Below, piece after piece: positions 1 to 9,690 of a DNA stretch of 64,000 nucleotides. The translations under genes were made by a program, and so were the position numbers. The notes below the pieces were generated by a model. That model was given only the letters and a program-made list of their open reading frames with translations. It did not search any database and had not been told where the DNA came from. The stretch is from Bacteroidota bacterium (lineage in GTDB: Bacteria; Bacteroidota; Ignavibacteria; OLB7), in assembly GCA_018266795.1 (NCBI GenBank), contig JAFDZV010000018.1:122703-186702 (forward strand), in the 5' to 3' direction. Numbering within the stretch: the stretch's first letter is position 1; every line of letters begins with the position of its first letter.

Positions 1-1
1 G

Positions 2-202
2 CGCTTCGACATGAAGGGACCGAAGGAACTGAAGCCGGGTGAGGAGTATATCCTCAAGGCCTTCGTCACCCCGAAGGAGGCGCAGAGCCTGTACGGCTCC
101 ATCAAGATGAAGACTTCGAACACCGAGATGCCGGTGATCGATGTCTCGATCAGCGGCACCATGTCGCAGCCGTCTGCGGTTCCTCCATCCTCGCAGAAGT
201 AA
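2..202 (+). CDS. C-terminal end of an exported DUF1573-like protein (5' truncated by window edge)
   Basis: The reading frame is open from base 2 and stops with TAA at 200-202, so about 66 C-terminal residues are visible and the start lies outside the window. The text reads L-K-P-G-E-E-Y, then a strand-rich stretch with TPKEAQ and an ending ISGTM plus a Ser/Pro tail. This is the pattern of the last strands of a DUF1573 / choice-of-anchor immunoglobulin-like domain (PGE, then G-x-I, then xVxISG). Such domains occur in periplasmic or surface proteins. A strong hairpin 29 bases after the stop closes the unit. The function of the full protein cannot be told from this piece. Confidence 0.6.
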   Translation, partial: RFDMKGPKELKPGEEYILKAFVTPKEAQSLYGSIKMKTSNTEMPVIDVSISGTMSQPSAVPPSSQK

Positions 203-230
203 GCTCGAGCTGCCCTAGAACATTGCGTTC

Positions 231-265
231 GAGAAATCCCGGCCGGGTCTCGGCCGGGATTTCTC
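231..265 (+). terminator. Strong 15-bp hairpin after the partial first gene
   Basis: GAGAAATCCCGGCCG (231-245) pairs perfectly with CGGCCGGGATTTCTC (251-265) across a five-base loop. There is no T run after it, so it may stop transcription only partly or protect the mRNA end. Its place 29 bases after the stop codon fits a terminator. Confidence 0.7.
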
Positions 266-432
266 GTCGATAGTTGCCGGCAGTTTCCCGGCACTCTCAA
301 TCTGCCGATTCTTCCCTCGTATTCCCCGCTCCGCCTTCACCCGTCCCGTTTACACGTCCGCTTCCCTCGCCGTGCGACATTCCTCGATACGTATGGTCTT
401 ACTACTCAAACCACACGTCCGGGAGATTCAAG

Positions 433-462
433 TTGTCTGTTCTGGGACAACACCCTAAATTC
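433..462 (+). promoter_or_regulatory. Bacteroidota-type promoter for the PD40-OmpA gene
   Basis: TTG at 433-435, 20 bases, then TAAATTC at 456-462. This matches the -33 TTG / -7 TAnnTTTG layout of Bacteroidota housekeeping promoters, with the last T replaced by C. It would start transcription about 80 bases before the ATG at 549. The rest of 203-548 holds only the hairpin at 231-265 and a short inverted repeat (GTTGTC 432-437 / GACAAC 446-451) that overlaps the TTG and could be an operator. Confidence 0.4.
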
Positions 463-548
463 AAGGATTGTTACAACTCCGCGCACGGAGGTGCCTGCCA
501 AGGCGTGTGGAAGTTCCTCTCCCAGACCTAACCTTTCAGCAACTGTCA

Positions 549-3074
549 ATGAAGAACAGTCCGACCCATTCTATACGAGTGGCATGTCCGCTGAGCCTGC
601 GGTTCACCATTGCGGCCATCGCCACCCTCGTCCTGCTCGTTGCCGGCGCCAGCGCTCCTCTCAGCGCGCAGCCGACAGACTCCCCGCAAGACTCGACCAT
701 GAAGAGTTTCAAGATTCGCAACCTCGGCACGATTGTCAACACGCCCGATCTCGAGTACGCGCCAACCATCACTGCCGATGGACGTACGCTGTACTTCGTC
801 TCGAATCGGCCGGGCGGCGTCGGTGGGCACGACTTCTGGTATACTACCAAGGCGGAGCGCTTGGACACGATCTTCACCGCTCCTGTCAACATCGGCAAGC
901 CGATCAACACGGAACTGAACGAAGGTGTTGCGTCGATAGCCGCGGACGGGCAGACGATCTTCTTCACTGGCTGCAACCGCGCCGATGGCTTGGGAGATTG
1001 CGATATCTATGAGGCCGAGCTGGACGGAACGGAATGGAAGAATGTTCGGAACGTGAGCGAAATCAATTCGCCGTACTGGGATTCTCAACCTTCGATCTCC
1101 TCCGACGGCAAGACGCTCTACTTCGTTTCGAATCGTCCCGGAGCAATGGGCGGTGAGGATGACGCGGATATCTACGTCACCACGCTCGGTGCCGACGGCC
1201 GCTGGGCTCCGCCCAAGAATCTCGGCAAGCCCATCAATACACCGGAGAAGGAGGATAGCCCCTTCATCATTGCAGGGAGCGGAGCGCTCTACTTCTCCTC
1301 GGCCGGCCATGGCGGTGAAGGCGGACTGGACTTCTTCGTCTCCAAGCGTCAGGCCGATGGTTCGTGGGGAACGCCGGAGAATCTCGGCGCGCCGTTCAAC
1401 ACGTCGCGCGACGAGCGCTTCATCACGCTTCCGGCCGCAGGCGACATCGTCTATTTCTCCTCCGAACGGACGGACCTCGGCAACTCCGGCAAGCTGGACA
1501 TCTTCATGGGTCTGCTGCCGCCGAAGATCATCAACGTCCTGATAGCGGGCCGTGTGTTCGATCAGTGTACGCAGGGAAATCTTCCTGCCGATCTCGTCTT
1601 TACCAACGCTGCAACTGGCGATACGCTCAATGTCTCCAAGACCAACAGCTCTACCGGTGAATACTCCTTTGTGATCAGCGCAGGTAAGCCGATGAAGATC
1701 AACGTCAACGGCGAGAGCAAGGGCTATGCGCCGATCAAGGATGTGATCGAAGTGCCGGAGACACAGAAGTACATGGAGATCCATCGCGACTATCCGCTGG
1801 GCGAGCAGCCGGTGCTGAGCTGGACTGCCGATACGGCTGACTATGTGAAGGATCTCAAGAAGTCCGGTCGTCCCGCTCCTGCCAAGTATCGCGAGTTCCA
1901 CGGCCTGCTGATCGAAGAGAACCTGGTGAAGGAACTCTACCCGCTGCTCGAGTACGTGTTCTTCGATTCCGGTAGCGCGAAGATCCCGGATCGCTATATC
2001 CTCTTCACGAACCCTGATCAGACCGTCGGCTTCACCGATACGACGATCCCGGGTGGTACGCTCGAGAAGTACTATCACATGCTGAACGTGGTGGGCTTCC
2101 GTATGCGTACACATCCGGACACCAAGATCGAGATCGTTGGCTGCAACTCGAACCAGGGGGCCATCAACGAGAACAAGGATATCTCCGGCCAGCGCGGCAA
2201 GGCGTTGTACGATTACCTGACAACCATCTGGAAGATCGAACCGGACCGCATCAAAATGCTTCCGCCTCGAGACCTGCCGGAAACTCCGTCGAACCAGAAG
2301 GATCCGTTGGGCATTGTCGAGAACCGACGGGCCGAAATTCATTCGGCGGACTGGGATATCGTGAAGCCGATCGTCAACAAGGACTTCCGCCGGACGCCGC
2401 AGCCTGACACGATGCACTTCCAGATGCGCAACGGCATCAACAACGATCTTGTTGCCCGCAGAACCATCGAGATCAAGCGCGGAGGCAAGATGTGGCATGT
2501 GATCAGCAACGTCGGCACTACGGACCCGGTGTCGCCCGCGTACAACTGGGGGAAGAACGGCGAGGCTGATTCCATTCCCATCACCGAAGATCCGTACATG
2601 GCCCAGCTTGTGGTGTACAGCGCCGATGGCAAGGAGTGCCGCTCCAAGGAAGTGCCGATCCCGGTGGAGATTGTGACGAACGAGGAGAAGCGCACGCAGG
2701 GGCTGGTTGACAAGACGATCGACCGTTATTCGCTGGTGCTCTTCAAGTTCAACAGCCCGGATGCCGGCCCTCTGAACGATCGCATCCTGCGCGAGTTTGT
2801 CTATGCGGACATCCGCCAGGGCGCGCAGATCGAAGTTATCGGCCATACGGACGTGGTTGGTCTCGAGGACGCAAACAAGCGTCTCTCCGAGGCTCGATCG
2901 AACACCGTGGTTCAGGGCATCCGGAAGAACGTCAAGTCATCGCTCGTTCAGTCGCTGACCGGCCAGGGCGTTGGTGAGGATTCTCCGTTGTACCCGAACG
3001 AACTGCCGGAAGGCCGGTTCTATAACCGTACGGTGCAGGTGATCATCGTTACTCCGACTCTTCCTCAGAACTAA
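549..3074 (+). CDS. Outer-membrane PD40 beta-propeller / OmpA protein with two OmpA-type domains
   Basis: An 841-residue exported protein. I chose the ATG at 549 because it begins a clear signal peptide (basic start, hydrophobic core near residues 18-34, then A-P-L-S-A-Q); the longer frame from 468 adds an arginine-rich stretch with no signal. The first ~320 residues contain repeated D-G-[KRQ]-T-[LI]-Y-F-x-S-N-R-P blocks, the PD40 (WD40-like) repeat. A carboxypeptidase-regulatory-like strand segment follows. Two OmpA-like peptidoglycan-binding regions come next: one around residues 465-600 (starting near YVFFDSGSAKIP) and a more standard one near the C-terminus (IEVIGHTDVVG). PD40-OmpA proteins in Bacteroidota anchor outer-membrane complexes to peptidoglycan. 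The doubled OmpA region is less usual. A hairpin at 3106-3148 follows. Confidence 0.8.
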   Translation: MKNSPTHSIRVACPLSLRFTIAAIATLVLLVAGASAPLSAQPTDSPQDSTMKSFKIRNLGTIVNTPDLEYAPTITADGRTLYFVSNRPGGVGGHDFWYTTKAERLDTIFTAPVNIGKPINTELNEGVASIAADGQTIFFTGCNRADGLGDCDIYEAELDGTEWKNVRNVSEINSPYWDSQPSISSDGKTLYFVSNRPGAMGGEDDADIYVTTLGADGRWAPPKNLGKPINTPEKEDSPFIIAGSGALYFSSAGHGGEGGLDFFVSKRQADGSWGTPENLGAPFNTSRDERFITLPAAGDIVYFSSERTDLGNSGKLDIFMGLLPPKIINVLIAGRVFDQCTQGNLPADLVFTNAATGDTLNVSKTNSSTGEYSFVISAGKPMKINVNGESKGYAPIKDVIEVPETQKYMEIHRDYPLGEQPVLSWTADTADYVKDLKKSGRPAPAKYREFHGLLIEENLVKELYPLLEYVFFDSGSAKIPDRYILFTNPDQTVGFTDTTIPGGTLEKYYHMLNVVGFRMRTHPDTKIEIVGCNSNQGAINENKDISGQRGKALYDYLTTIWKIEPDRIKMLPPRDLPETPSNQKDPLGIVENRRAEIHSADWDIVKPIVNKDFRRTPQPDTMHFQMRNGINNDLVARRTIEIKRGGKMWHVISNVGTTDPVSPAYNWGKNGEADSIPITEDPYMAQLVVYSADGKECRSKEVPIPVEIVTNEEKRTQGLVDKTIDRYSLVLFKFNSPDAGPLNDRILREFVYADIRQGAQIEVIGHTDVVGLEDANKRLSEARSNTVVQGIRKNVKSSLVQSLTGQGVGEDSPLYPNELPEGRFYNRTVQVIIVTPTLPQN

Positions 3075-3105
3075 CTGAGCAGTGATCGAAGCGTTTTGTG
3101 AATTG

Positions 3106-3148
3106 GGAATGCGCCCGTCTCTCTCCGTATGGAAGGCGGGCGCGTTCC
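3106..3148 (+). terminator. Hairpin terminator after the PD40-OmpA gene
   Basis: GGAATGCGCCCGTC (3106-3119) pairs with GGCGGGCGCGTTCC (3135-3148) with two G-T pairs, 31 bases after the stop. No T tract follows. Confidence 0.6.
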
Positions 3149-3551
3149 ATTTCATCAACCGATTGTGTGTGGCCACGAGCAGTCGTGGTTCCGGCCTGAG
3201 CCGCCGTGGCAACCGCCGGCTCGGCGCAGGATGCGTCCGGGAACGATGGTTGAGAAGTGCGACATTTGCGGGTGACTGCGGTCTACTTTCCTGATATCGA
3301 AGGTCGAACGGGGAGTGGCTTGTGTCCGATTGTAAGTTGCGTATATTCAACGCCCCGGTCCACATTCAACCTTCGATTTCGCCTCGTTGCGTCGCATTCC
3401 GGCCCTTCTGCGCGTGCAGCGATGGATTGTTGTGGGCCAATATCCTCCGGCGTGGCTTCAGCAGAGTGCTCCCGTGGATGGCGTGGTGCGCAGTTCGGTA
3501 TTCGAACCCTGAAGTCAATTCCTGACCCATCCTCACCGAACCGTTCAGGAT
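3149..3551. other. Intergenic stretch carrying the promoter of the adhesin-like gene
   Basis: No gene is seen. The only clear item is the promoter-like pair at 3320-3348. Short frames here lack start-site signals and do not resemble proteins. Confidence 0.6.
3320..3348 (+). promoter_or_regulatory. Bacteroidota-type promoter for the 1346-residue surface protein
   Basis: TTG at 3320-3322, 19 bases, then TATATTC at 3342-3348. The leader to the ATG at 3552 would be about 195 bases. The same TATATT(C/G) core recurs upstream of several other genes in the window. Confidence 0.45.
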
Positions 3552-6500
3552 ATGAAGGCTGTAGCGATACTACTTACAGTGCTTTGCCTGAGTGATGCGG
3601 TTGCCTTCGCGCAACCGCAGGGGAAGAAGAGTGGAAGCCATCCTCTGGGCTCCAACTCCGAAGGGACCCACTTTATCGTCGGGTTCATGCAGAATGAGGA
3701 TCGGGATTGCGCAGGAAGCTACGGTCAGCAGAAGGTCATGATCGCATCCCGCTTCACAACCAACGTTGTGATCAGGATGCCCGATGGTCAGGTGATCCGC
3801 GATCAGTTCGTGCCGGGGCAGCTTCGCTCATACAACGTGGACATGTTCTTCGAGTGTGTGGGCGAAGGGGTGTTCAGCAATTCTGTGGATATCCAGGCCT
3901 CGAATCCCATCTGTGTGTATTGCTACAGCAGCAAACGCCAGACCTCCGACGGCTACATGGCGATTCCCGTGGACGTATGGGGAACGGAGTACGTTACGGC
4001 CAACTACGCGTTGGATGAATACGATATTCCGAATCACGGCGGCTATCTCGATACGCTCTGTTCGATTGTTCCGCGTGGCGGTGAGTTCGCAATCATTGCC
4101 AGCGAGGACAATACGAACGTTGCCGTGTTTCCCACGACACGCACGCTGACCAGCATGGGCGCACCTCGGATTGCCAAGGTGCTGATGAAGGGAGAGATGT
4201 GGCAGATACAGGATGGCGGTACCGTACGTGGGGCCACCGATATCACGGGCTCTGCAATCTCTGCAGACAAGCCGGTGGGGTTGCTCAGCGGGCACATGCG
4301 GACAGCCGTGCCGTATCGCTTCAACACGAAGGATCACATCATCGAAATGATCCCGCCGCGTAACGCGCTTGGACGAAATTTCGTCGCCGTTCCGTTCGGC
4401 GGCAGATTGGGCGGCGATCTGATTCGCATTATCTCCTGCGATGCCTCGCCGACATCGGTAACGCTCAAGTCCTCCGATGGGCAGCATAACTGGACCATCA
4501 ACAAACTCGGCGGCTTCGTCGAGTACGACATGCACGATGTCAGCGTGATCACGACTGACCATCCCGTTCTCGTCACGCAGTATGCGAAGTCGGAGAATGC
4601 GGATCCGCGGAACAATGGTCCGGCTGTCGTGGTTGCGTTCGATCCCGACATGGTGGTTGTGACGCCAACTGAACAGTACGCGCAAAGCGCACTCTTCGAG
4701 ACGATGCCGGATACGCTTCGCGAGGAGAATCGCGTGCAGTACGACGAGCATTATGTGACGCTGATCGCCGAGCGCGACAAGTTCTCGACGATTCGTCTGA
4801 ACGGCCAGCCGCTTGCCGACCAGCCGGGCATCGTAGGTGCCGATGTTCCCAATACAAACTATCATTGGGCAACGATCAAGATCGGCGACGGCCGCGTTCA
4901 CTCGCTTACCGGCGATGCGCTCTTCGGCGGCTATGTCTATGGTCTCGGGCCGGAAGATTCCTATGCGTGGCCGATAGGCTGCGGCGTGCGCAAGTTCGAC
5001 GTCAAGGATAGCGCCGCGCCTGTGGTGCACGACTCCATCGAGTGCAGCGGCGTCTTCGTGACAGCCTACGAAAGCGGACCGTTCCAAAGCGGTCTGCGCC
5101 GCGTCTGGATCGACAGCGCCGGCTCCAGCAACGTGCAGTTGCAGTTGACCCAGTTGATGATCGGCGATGAATATGGTGAAGGGCACGTGCTGCTTCAGGA
5201 TCCGCGCAAGCCGGGGCACGCCCGCATCATCGCCGAGGATCAGGCGGGCAATCGCGATACGGTGGAATTCGATGTGGTGGCATCCATTCAGCTGACCTTC
5301 AGTGATGATGCCATTGCGTTTGCGGATGTGCTGCCAAGCACATCATACTCGAAGCTCTTTGTCATCAGCAATCCCAATACGGTACCGGTTACCATCGATC
5401 ATCTGCAGTTGCGCCGCGGCAGAGAGTTCATCTTCGACAAGGACTACACCGGAGTCGTAATCCCGCCGAAGGGCTCGCTTACTGTGAAGATCTTCTTCCA
5501 GTCGCTGACCAGGCAGGATCAGTTCGATACGCTGGATCTGACAGCCGCATGTCAGACGTATGCGATACCGCTCTCCGCGCATATAAGCTCACCGAAGATT
5601 GCCACGGAGGATCTGGATTTCAAGACGCTGCGAAGCGGCACCGTTCGTTCGTTGCCGCTTCGGGTGTGGAACTCCGGTACCATACCGTTGCGGATAGACA
5701 GCGCGGTGATTGCCGGAACCTCGTTCTCCATGAAGACTCCGCTGCAGCATGTGGTGCTTCTCGATCCAGGGAAGGATACCACGCTCGTCATCCTCTTCTC
5801 GCCGCAGAGCGTCGGTAGTTACACCGGCACGGTGAGCTTCTACAGTACGGCTGACTCCGTTGCCGTTGCACATCTGCGCGGTATCGCAGTGTATCCGGAG
5901 ATTCGTATCGGCGGGTATGACTACGGAACCATTCAGGTTGGCGACACGCTTTGTACAACGGTTCCGGTGACGAACATCGGGGGGGATACGGCACATCTTA
6001 CCGGGCTGCAGCTGAGCCAGCCGCGAGCCTTCCTCCCTGATCCCAGCGTCTTCCCGCACGACCTTGCATCGGGCGATACGCTCTGGGTGAAGATCTGCTT
6101 CGTACCTGACAGCGAACGAGTCTATACCTCGGATATCCTTCCGCTCAACTCGGATGGGCTCGAGGACAAGAACCAGCTTGTAGGCGGCGGCTATCAGCTT
6201 CGTGCCGCGATCGGCGGCTACGACTGGCACGCGCGGTGGGTCGGCACTACGAACGACTCCATCGTCTATGTGCACAACCGAAGCGGTCAGGCCTTGACCG
6301 TTTCCACTGTCTGGATCGATGGGCCTCAGTCCAATGAGTTCACGGTTGAGCCGTTGAAGAATTCCGTGGTACTGAACGGTAACGATTCGCTCCCGGTGAA
6401 GGTCTCATTCGTACCGACAGGGCCTGGATATCGCAGTTGCATGATTCATGCAGGCACTTCATCCCGACTTCAGGCAACGGTTGACTCCGTGCTGCAGGGA

Positions 6501-7592
6501 ATCGGGCTGAAGGCCGGAGCGAGCGATTCGCTTGCATTCGACAACATGCTCTCGTATTCGTGCGACAGTCGGCCGGGAAGCCTCACGCTGCGCAACGACG
6601 GCAACACACCGTTGACAGTTGCGGATTTCCAATTGACATCGGTGCCTCCGCTGGCGACGCTGGTTGATCCAAGTCCGGTGGGAACGGTGATTCCGATTGG
6701 CGGCTCGCTGGCCATGAACTTCAAAGTGGACTTTGCAGGTTATGTCGGAACGGTGACGGGGTCATTCGCATGGAGCTTCACGGAGATCCCACGGACTGTG
6801 AGGCGGGGGAGCGTTCCGGCATCGAGCGGGTTTCAGAGAACGTTCTCCATCAAGAGCGAGGCGCAACAGCTTACGATAGCCGCAGCCACGCCGCCGAGCG
6901 TAGCGATTGGCGGCAAGTTCGACCTCGTAGTGAACGTTGCGGCCGTACACTGGCCCGGCATCGGCGTCAGCGGCGTGAAGGTGAAGATTCAGAACAACCC
7001 AACGGTGGCGCGCTTTGATGTAGGAGCGTGGAACGCGCGCTCTGCCGGCGCGGTGAGCGGATGGATACCCGACGGAGCGCCGATTGCGGAGAAGTCCGGT
7101 GCGGTAACGATTTCGTTCCGACCGGCGAACGGAGGAGTATTACCGTTGGATAACGTGCGTTTCATCCCGTTCCCGTACGATGGGTTCCTGGGGAACAACA
7201 GCCGCGACAGCTTCTCGGTGACGCTGATCCCGGCGAATCCGCAGTGTGTTCCGCAGGCCGCAACCCTTGCTCTCTATCAGGTGGACAGCATTTGCGGCCT
7301 TTCATCCAGGTTGATTCAGGTGACCGGTGGCGCGTACCAGTTGAAGCAGAGTGCGCCGAACCCGTCCGGCACCACGGCCACGATCGAGTTCACGCTTGGT
7401 ATGGAGGCGCAGACCACGTTGGAACTGGTGGATGTGAACGGAGCGTTGGTAAGCAGGCTGGTTGACGGCGTTCTGCCGGCAGGTCAGCATACGGTGGATG
7501 TCGATGTGCGACGGCTGCCGAGTGGATTGTACTACTACCGGCTCAACTCCGGTCCATATAATGCCGTGCGGACGATGACCATTGCGAAGTGA
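3552..7592 (+). CDS. Giant secreted protein: IgGFc-binding-like N-terminus, choice-of-anchor repeats, type IX sorting-like C-terminus
   Basis: A 1346-residue protein with a signal peptide (about 1-20, ending F-A-Q). Residues ~35-480 resemble the IgGFc-binding N-terminal domain: a F-I-V-G-F-M-Q-N-E start, Y-C-Y-S-S, then V-P-V-D-V-W-G-T-E-Y. Residues ~570-1130 are repeated immunoglobulin-like modules of the choice-of-anchor D kind (repeats of VTIDHLQL / IPLRIDSAVI / TAHLTGLQL type). The last ~80 residues run N-P-S-G-T-T-A-T-I-E-F, then G-A-L-V, then L-P-S-G-L-Y-Y-Y-R and a V-R-T-M-T-I-A-K end, which is the Por/type-A sorting domain recognised by type IX secretion in Bacteroidota. It is therefore expected on the cell surface or outside. 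Ligand and role are unknown; adhesion is an inference. No secretion genes lie nearby. Confidence 0.75.
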   Translation: MKAVAILLTVLCLSDAVAFAQPQGKKSGSHPLGSNSEGTHFIVGFMQNEDRDCAGSYGQQKVMIASRFTTNVVIRMPDGQVIRDQFVPGQLRSYNVDMFFECVGEGVFSNSVDIQASNPICVYCYSSKRQTSDGYMAIPVDVWGTEYVTANYALDEYDIPNHGGYLDTLCSIVPRGGEFAIIASEDNTNVAVFPTTRTLTSMGAPRIAKVLMKGEMWQIQDGGTVRGATDITGSAISADKPVGLLSGHMRTAVPYRFNTKDHIIEMIPPRNALGRNFVAVPFGGRLGGDLIRIISCDASPTSVTLKSSDGQHNWTINKLGGFVEYDMHDVSVITTDHPVLVTQYAKSENADPRNNGPAVVVAFDPDMVVVTPTEQYAQSALFETMPDTLREENRVQYDEHYVTLIAERDKFSTIRLNGQPLADQPGIVGADVPNTNYHWATIKIGDGRVHSLTGDALFGGYVYGLGPEDSYAWPIGCGVRKFDVKDSAAPVVHDSIECSGVFVTAYESGPFQSGLRRVWIDSAGSSNVQLQLTQLMIGDEYGEGHVLLQDPRKPGHARIIAEDQAGNRDTVEFDVVASIQLTFSDDAIAFADVLPSTSYSKLFVISNPNTVPVTIDHLQLRRGREFIFDKDYTGVVIPPKGSLTVKIFFQSLTRQDQFDTLDLTAACQTYAIPLSAHISSPKIATEDLDFKTLRSGTVRSLPLRVWNSGTIPLRIDSAVIAGTSFSMKTPLQHVVLLDPGKDTTLVILFSPQSVGSYTGTVSFYSTADSVAVAHLRGIAVYPEIRIGGYDYGTIQVGDTLCTTVPVTNIGGDTAHLTGLQLSQPRAFLPDPSVFPHDLASGDTLWVKICFVPDSERVYTSDILPLNSDGLEDKNQLVGGGYQLRAAIGGYDWHARWVGTTNDSIVYVHNRSGQALTVSTVWIDGPQSNEFTVEPLKNSVVLNGNDSLPVKVSFVPTGPGYRSCMIHAGTSSRLQATVDSVLQGIGLKAGASDSLAFDNMLSYSCDSRPGSLTLRNDGNTPLTVADFQLTSVPPLATLVDPSPVGTVIPIGGSLAMNFKVDFAGYVGTVTGSFAWSFTEIPRTVRRGSVPASSGFQRTFSIKSEAQQLTIAAATPPSVAIGGKFDLVVNVAAVHWPGIGVSGVKVKIQNNPTVARFDVGAWNARSAGAVSGWIPDGAPIAEKSGAVTISFRPANGGVLPLDNVRFIPFPYDGFLGNNSRDSFSVTLIPANPQCVPQAATLALYQVDSICGLSSRLIQVTGGAYQLKQSAPNPSGTTATIEFTLGMEAQTTLELVDVNGALVSRLVDGVLPAGQHTVDVDVRRLPSGLYYYRLNSGPYNAVRTMTIAK

Positions 7593-7707
7593 CCCGTCGC
7601 GGTTACTGCATCGGGCATTGAGCAGGCGTGTTCTGGACATTAGACAGGTGTAAGAAAGAAGCAAACACATATATTCAGTATCCCGCATACTTGGAGGACC
7701 TCATTCG

Positions 7708-8532
7708 ATGAAGAAGCGTTTCGCTCTCCCCTGGGTGATTCTGTTCCTGGCGTTCGTGCTCGCGCCGATTGTGGCTAGCGCGCAGGCCGATCCAGATGAA
7801 CTGGATGACCCGTTGAACCCGAAGCAACCGCACGCAAAGCTGTTGATCGGTCCACGCGTTGGCGTCAACCGAAACTACCATACCGGTGGCTTCCTCACGA
7901 TCCAGGGAGAGAACTGTCCCAAGTTCCAGTCCGGTTCCGGATGGGGCTTTCTGGCTGGCATCACGGCCGAGTTCATCCCTGGTACAAGCTGGAGCATTGT
8001 TCCTGCAGTGACCTACGAGTCGCGCCCGGGCAACTTCAAGCAGCAGCTTCCGGATGTGCTCGTGCTGCTCGATGGTGTCGGCGTTACGCAGACTGTTTCC
8101 GCTACGTCGGACATTACCTACCAGCTTCTGAGTGCGGAGGTGATGTACAAGCAGGAGATCTGGACCCCGGCGAAGGCATTCCGTATGTCCGTGGCGGCCG
8201 GTCCGGTATTCAGCTACGTTCTCGGTGGCAAGAACACACAGTATCAGGATCTGGATCAGCCGGCGAACGCGCGGTTCCTGAATCCCGACGGTCTGCCGAC
8301 CGGCAACAACGGTCGGCGTCTGATCTATGCCGACAACATCGACATCCCGGGACGCAACGCCATTCGCTTCTCGTTGAAGGCCGGTCTTCAATTCGAAGTT
8401 GGCCTGTTCCACAACAAGATCATGATGTACCCTGGCGTGTTCTACGATTATGGTCTGACCAACGTCACGAGCAGTGAGAACTGGGGGCTCAACTCCATTC
8501 TCTTCCAGGTCGATTTCCGTCGCGCATTCTAA
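7708..8532 (+). CDS. Outer-membrane beta-barrel protein, paralog 1 of 4
   Basis: A 274-residue protein with a signal peptide (MKKRF start, hydrophobic core, A-S-A-Q). GGAGGA at 7693-7698 is a good ribosome binding site nine bases before the ATG. The body is a series of amphipathic strands and ends in Q-V-D-F-R-R-A-F with terminal Phe, the usual signal for barrel assembly. It shares long conserved blocks with the next three genes: L-I-G-P-R-x-G-x-N, H-[ST]-G-G-F, G-S-G-W-G, P-A-V-T-Y-E-S-R-P-G and the end Y-D-Y-G-L-T. This looks like a porin-type outer membrane family that expanded locally. No transport substrate can be assigned. A TATATTC at 7670-7676 lies just upstream, but no TTG is correctly spaced from it. 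Confidence 0.75.
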   Translation: MKKRFALPWVILFLAFVLAPIVASAQADPDELDDPLNPKQPHAKLLIGPRVGVNRNYHTGGFLTIQGENCPKFQSGSGWGFLAGITAEFIPGTSWSIVPAVTYESRPGNFKQQLPDVLVLLDGVGVTQTVSATSDITYQLLSAEVMYKQEIWTPAKAFRMSVAAGPVFSYVLGGKNTQYQDLDQPANARFLNPDGLPTGNNGRRLIYADNIDIPGRNAIRFSLKAGLQFEVGLFHNKIMMYPGVFYDYGLTNVTSSENWGLNSILFQVDFRRAF

Positions 8533-8628
8533 GAGAGCTCTGTCGATCGGGTGCCGCGTATCGAATGCGCGTACGGCCTCGCATCGATCGGAAATCGAAG
8601 CACGACATCTCCCGTTGCAGCGTTTCAA

Positions 8629-8654
8629 CTGAGGCCGCCGTCCGGCGGCCTCAG
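8629..8654 (+). terminator. GC-rich palindrome after barrel paralog 1
   Basis: CTGAGGCCGCCG (8629-8640) and CGGCGGCCTCAG (8643-8654) form a near-perfect hairpin 97 bases after the stop, without a T tract. Confidence 0.55.
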
Positions 8655-8793
8655 TATCTGCAGAGATCATACCACGACGCCACTGCGTTCTCCGGCAAAG
8701 CGAGCATCGCTACTCAAGCTGTTCTCCGGCATTGTTCCCAGTCATCCCGACTGCGAACTCATACATATACGTTCATTTGCCGGAGGATGAATC

Positions 8794-9639
8794 ATGATAT
8801 CCCATCGCTGCATCCGTCTCACCATCTCAAGTTTCATGTACCTGCTGGCGGCCATTTGCGTTGTGCAAACGGCAACGGCGCAGACGATCGACCCTACGAA
8901 GTTTTCGGATCCGATTCACCCAATTCAGGCGAAGCCTCGGATGTTGATAGGGCCGAGGCTCGGGATCAACAGAGACTACCACTCCGGCGGCTTCCACACG
9001 ATCGAAGGCCTGGATTGTTCGACGTTCACGTCGGGCTCGGGTTGGGGATATCTGTTCGGACTCACGGCGGAATTTTCCGGCGACAGAAGTTGGAGCATCG
9101 TGCCGGCGGTGACCTATGAGTCACGCCCGGGAAACTTCCGGCAGTCGTTGCCAGATGTGATGGTTCTGCTGAACGAGGTTGCGGTCAACCAATCAGCGGT
9201 GGATGAATCGGATATCTCCTATCAGATCTTCAGTGCAGAGGCGTTGTTCAAACAGGAGGTCTGGGCGCCGGCCGAGGCCTTCCGTATGTCCGTGGCTGCA
9301 GGACCGGTTGCCAGCTATGTTGTCGGAGCGCGGAGTTCGCAGTATGAGGATCTGATCCAACCCGAGAATGCCCGGCTCATCAATCCCGATCCAGCCCGCT
9401 TCGGCGTGGGCAACAACGGCCGCCGCCTCATATACGCAGCCGACGTAGACATTCCCGGTCGTCACGCATGGAGGTTATCGTTGAAGGCGGGCATGCAGTT
9501 CGAAGTCGGCCTCTTCCACAATCAGATCATGATGTATCCGGGCGTGTTCTATGATTACGGCCTAACGGATGTCACAGGCAGCGAGAATTGGCGGCTCAAC
9601 TCGATCCTGTTTCAGGTGGACTTCCGCCGCGCATTCTAG
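8794..9639 (+). CDS. Outer-membrane beta-barrel protein, paralog 2 of 4
   Basis: 281 residues, signal peptide ending T-A-T-A-Q, ribosome binding site CGGAGG at 8781-8786. It is the closest relative of paralog 1: the same HSGGFHTIEG block, G-S-G-W-G-Y-L-F-G-L-T-A-E, P-A-V-T-Y-E-S-R-P-G-N-F, a shared F-R-M-S-V-A-A-G-P-V stretch, and an identical ending V-D-F-R-R-A-F. It is separated from paralog 1 by 261 bases and has its own leader, so the copies are probably separate transcription units. Differences are concentrated between strands (for example V-A-V-N-Q-S-A-V-D), as expected of loops facing outward. Substrate unknown. Confidence 0.75.
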   Translation: MISHRCIRLTISSFMYLLAAICVVQTATAQTIDPTKFSDPIHPIQAKPRMLIGPRLGINRDYHSGGFHTIEGLDCSTFTSGSGWGYLFGLTAEFSGDRSWSIVPAVTYESRPGNFRQSLPDVMVLLNEVAVNQSAVDESDISYQIFSAEALFKQEVWAPAEAFRMSVAAGPVASYVVGARSSQYEDLIQPENARLINPDPARFGVGNNGRRLIYAADVDIPGRHAWRLSLKAGMQFEVGLFHNQIMMYPGVFYDYGLTDVTGSENWRLNSILFQVDFRRAF

Positions 9640-9690
9640 GCCCTTTGAATCCCGTTGGATGCTTCCACAACGTGCGTTATGTTCCGAAGG

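Noticed and set aside
468..548. A longer start for the PD40-OmpA protein at 468.
   Set aside because: The added 27 residues are arginine-rich and would bury the signal peptide that begins at 549.
546..2846. A 766-codon minus-strand frame across the PD40-OmpA gene.
   Set aside because: Antisense shadow; no domain, signal or ribosome binding site.
3480..3520. A TTCGAAC string resembling a tRNA T-loop.
   Set aside because: Flanking bases do not form a T-stem and no acceptor or anticodon arm is present.
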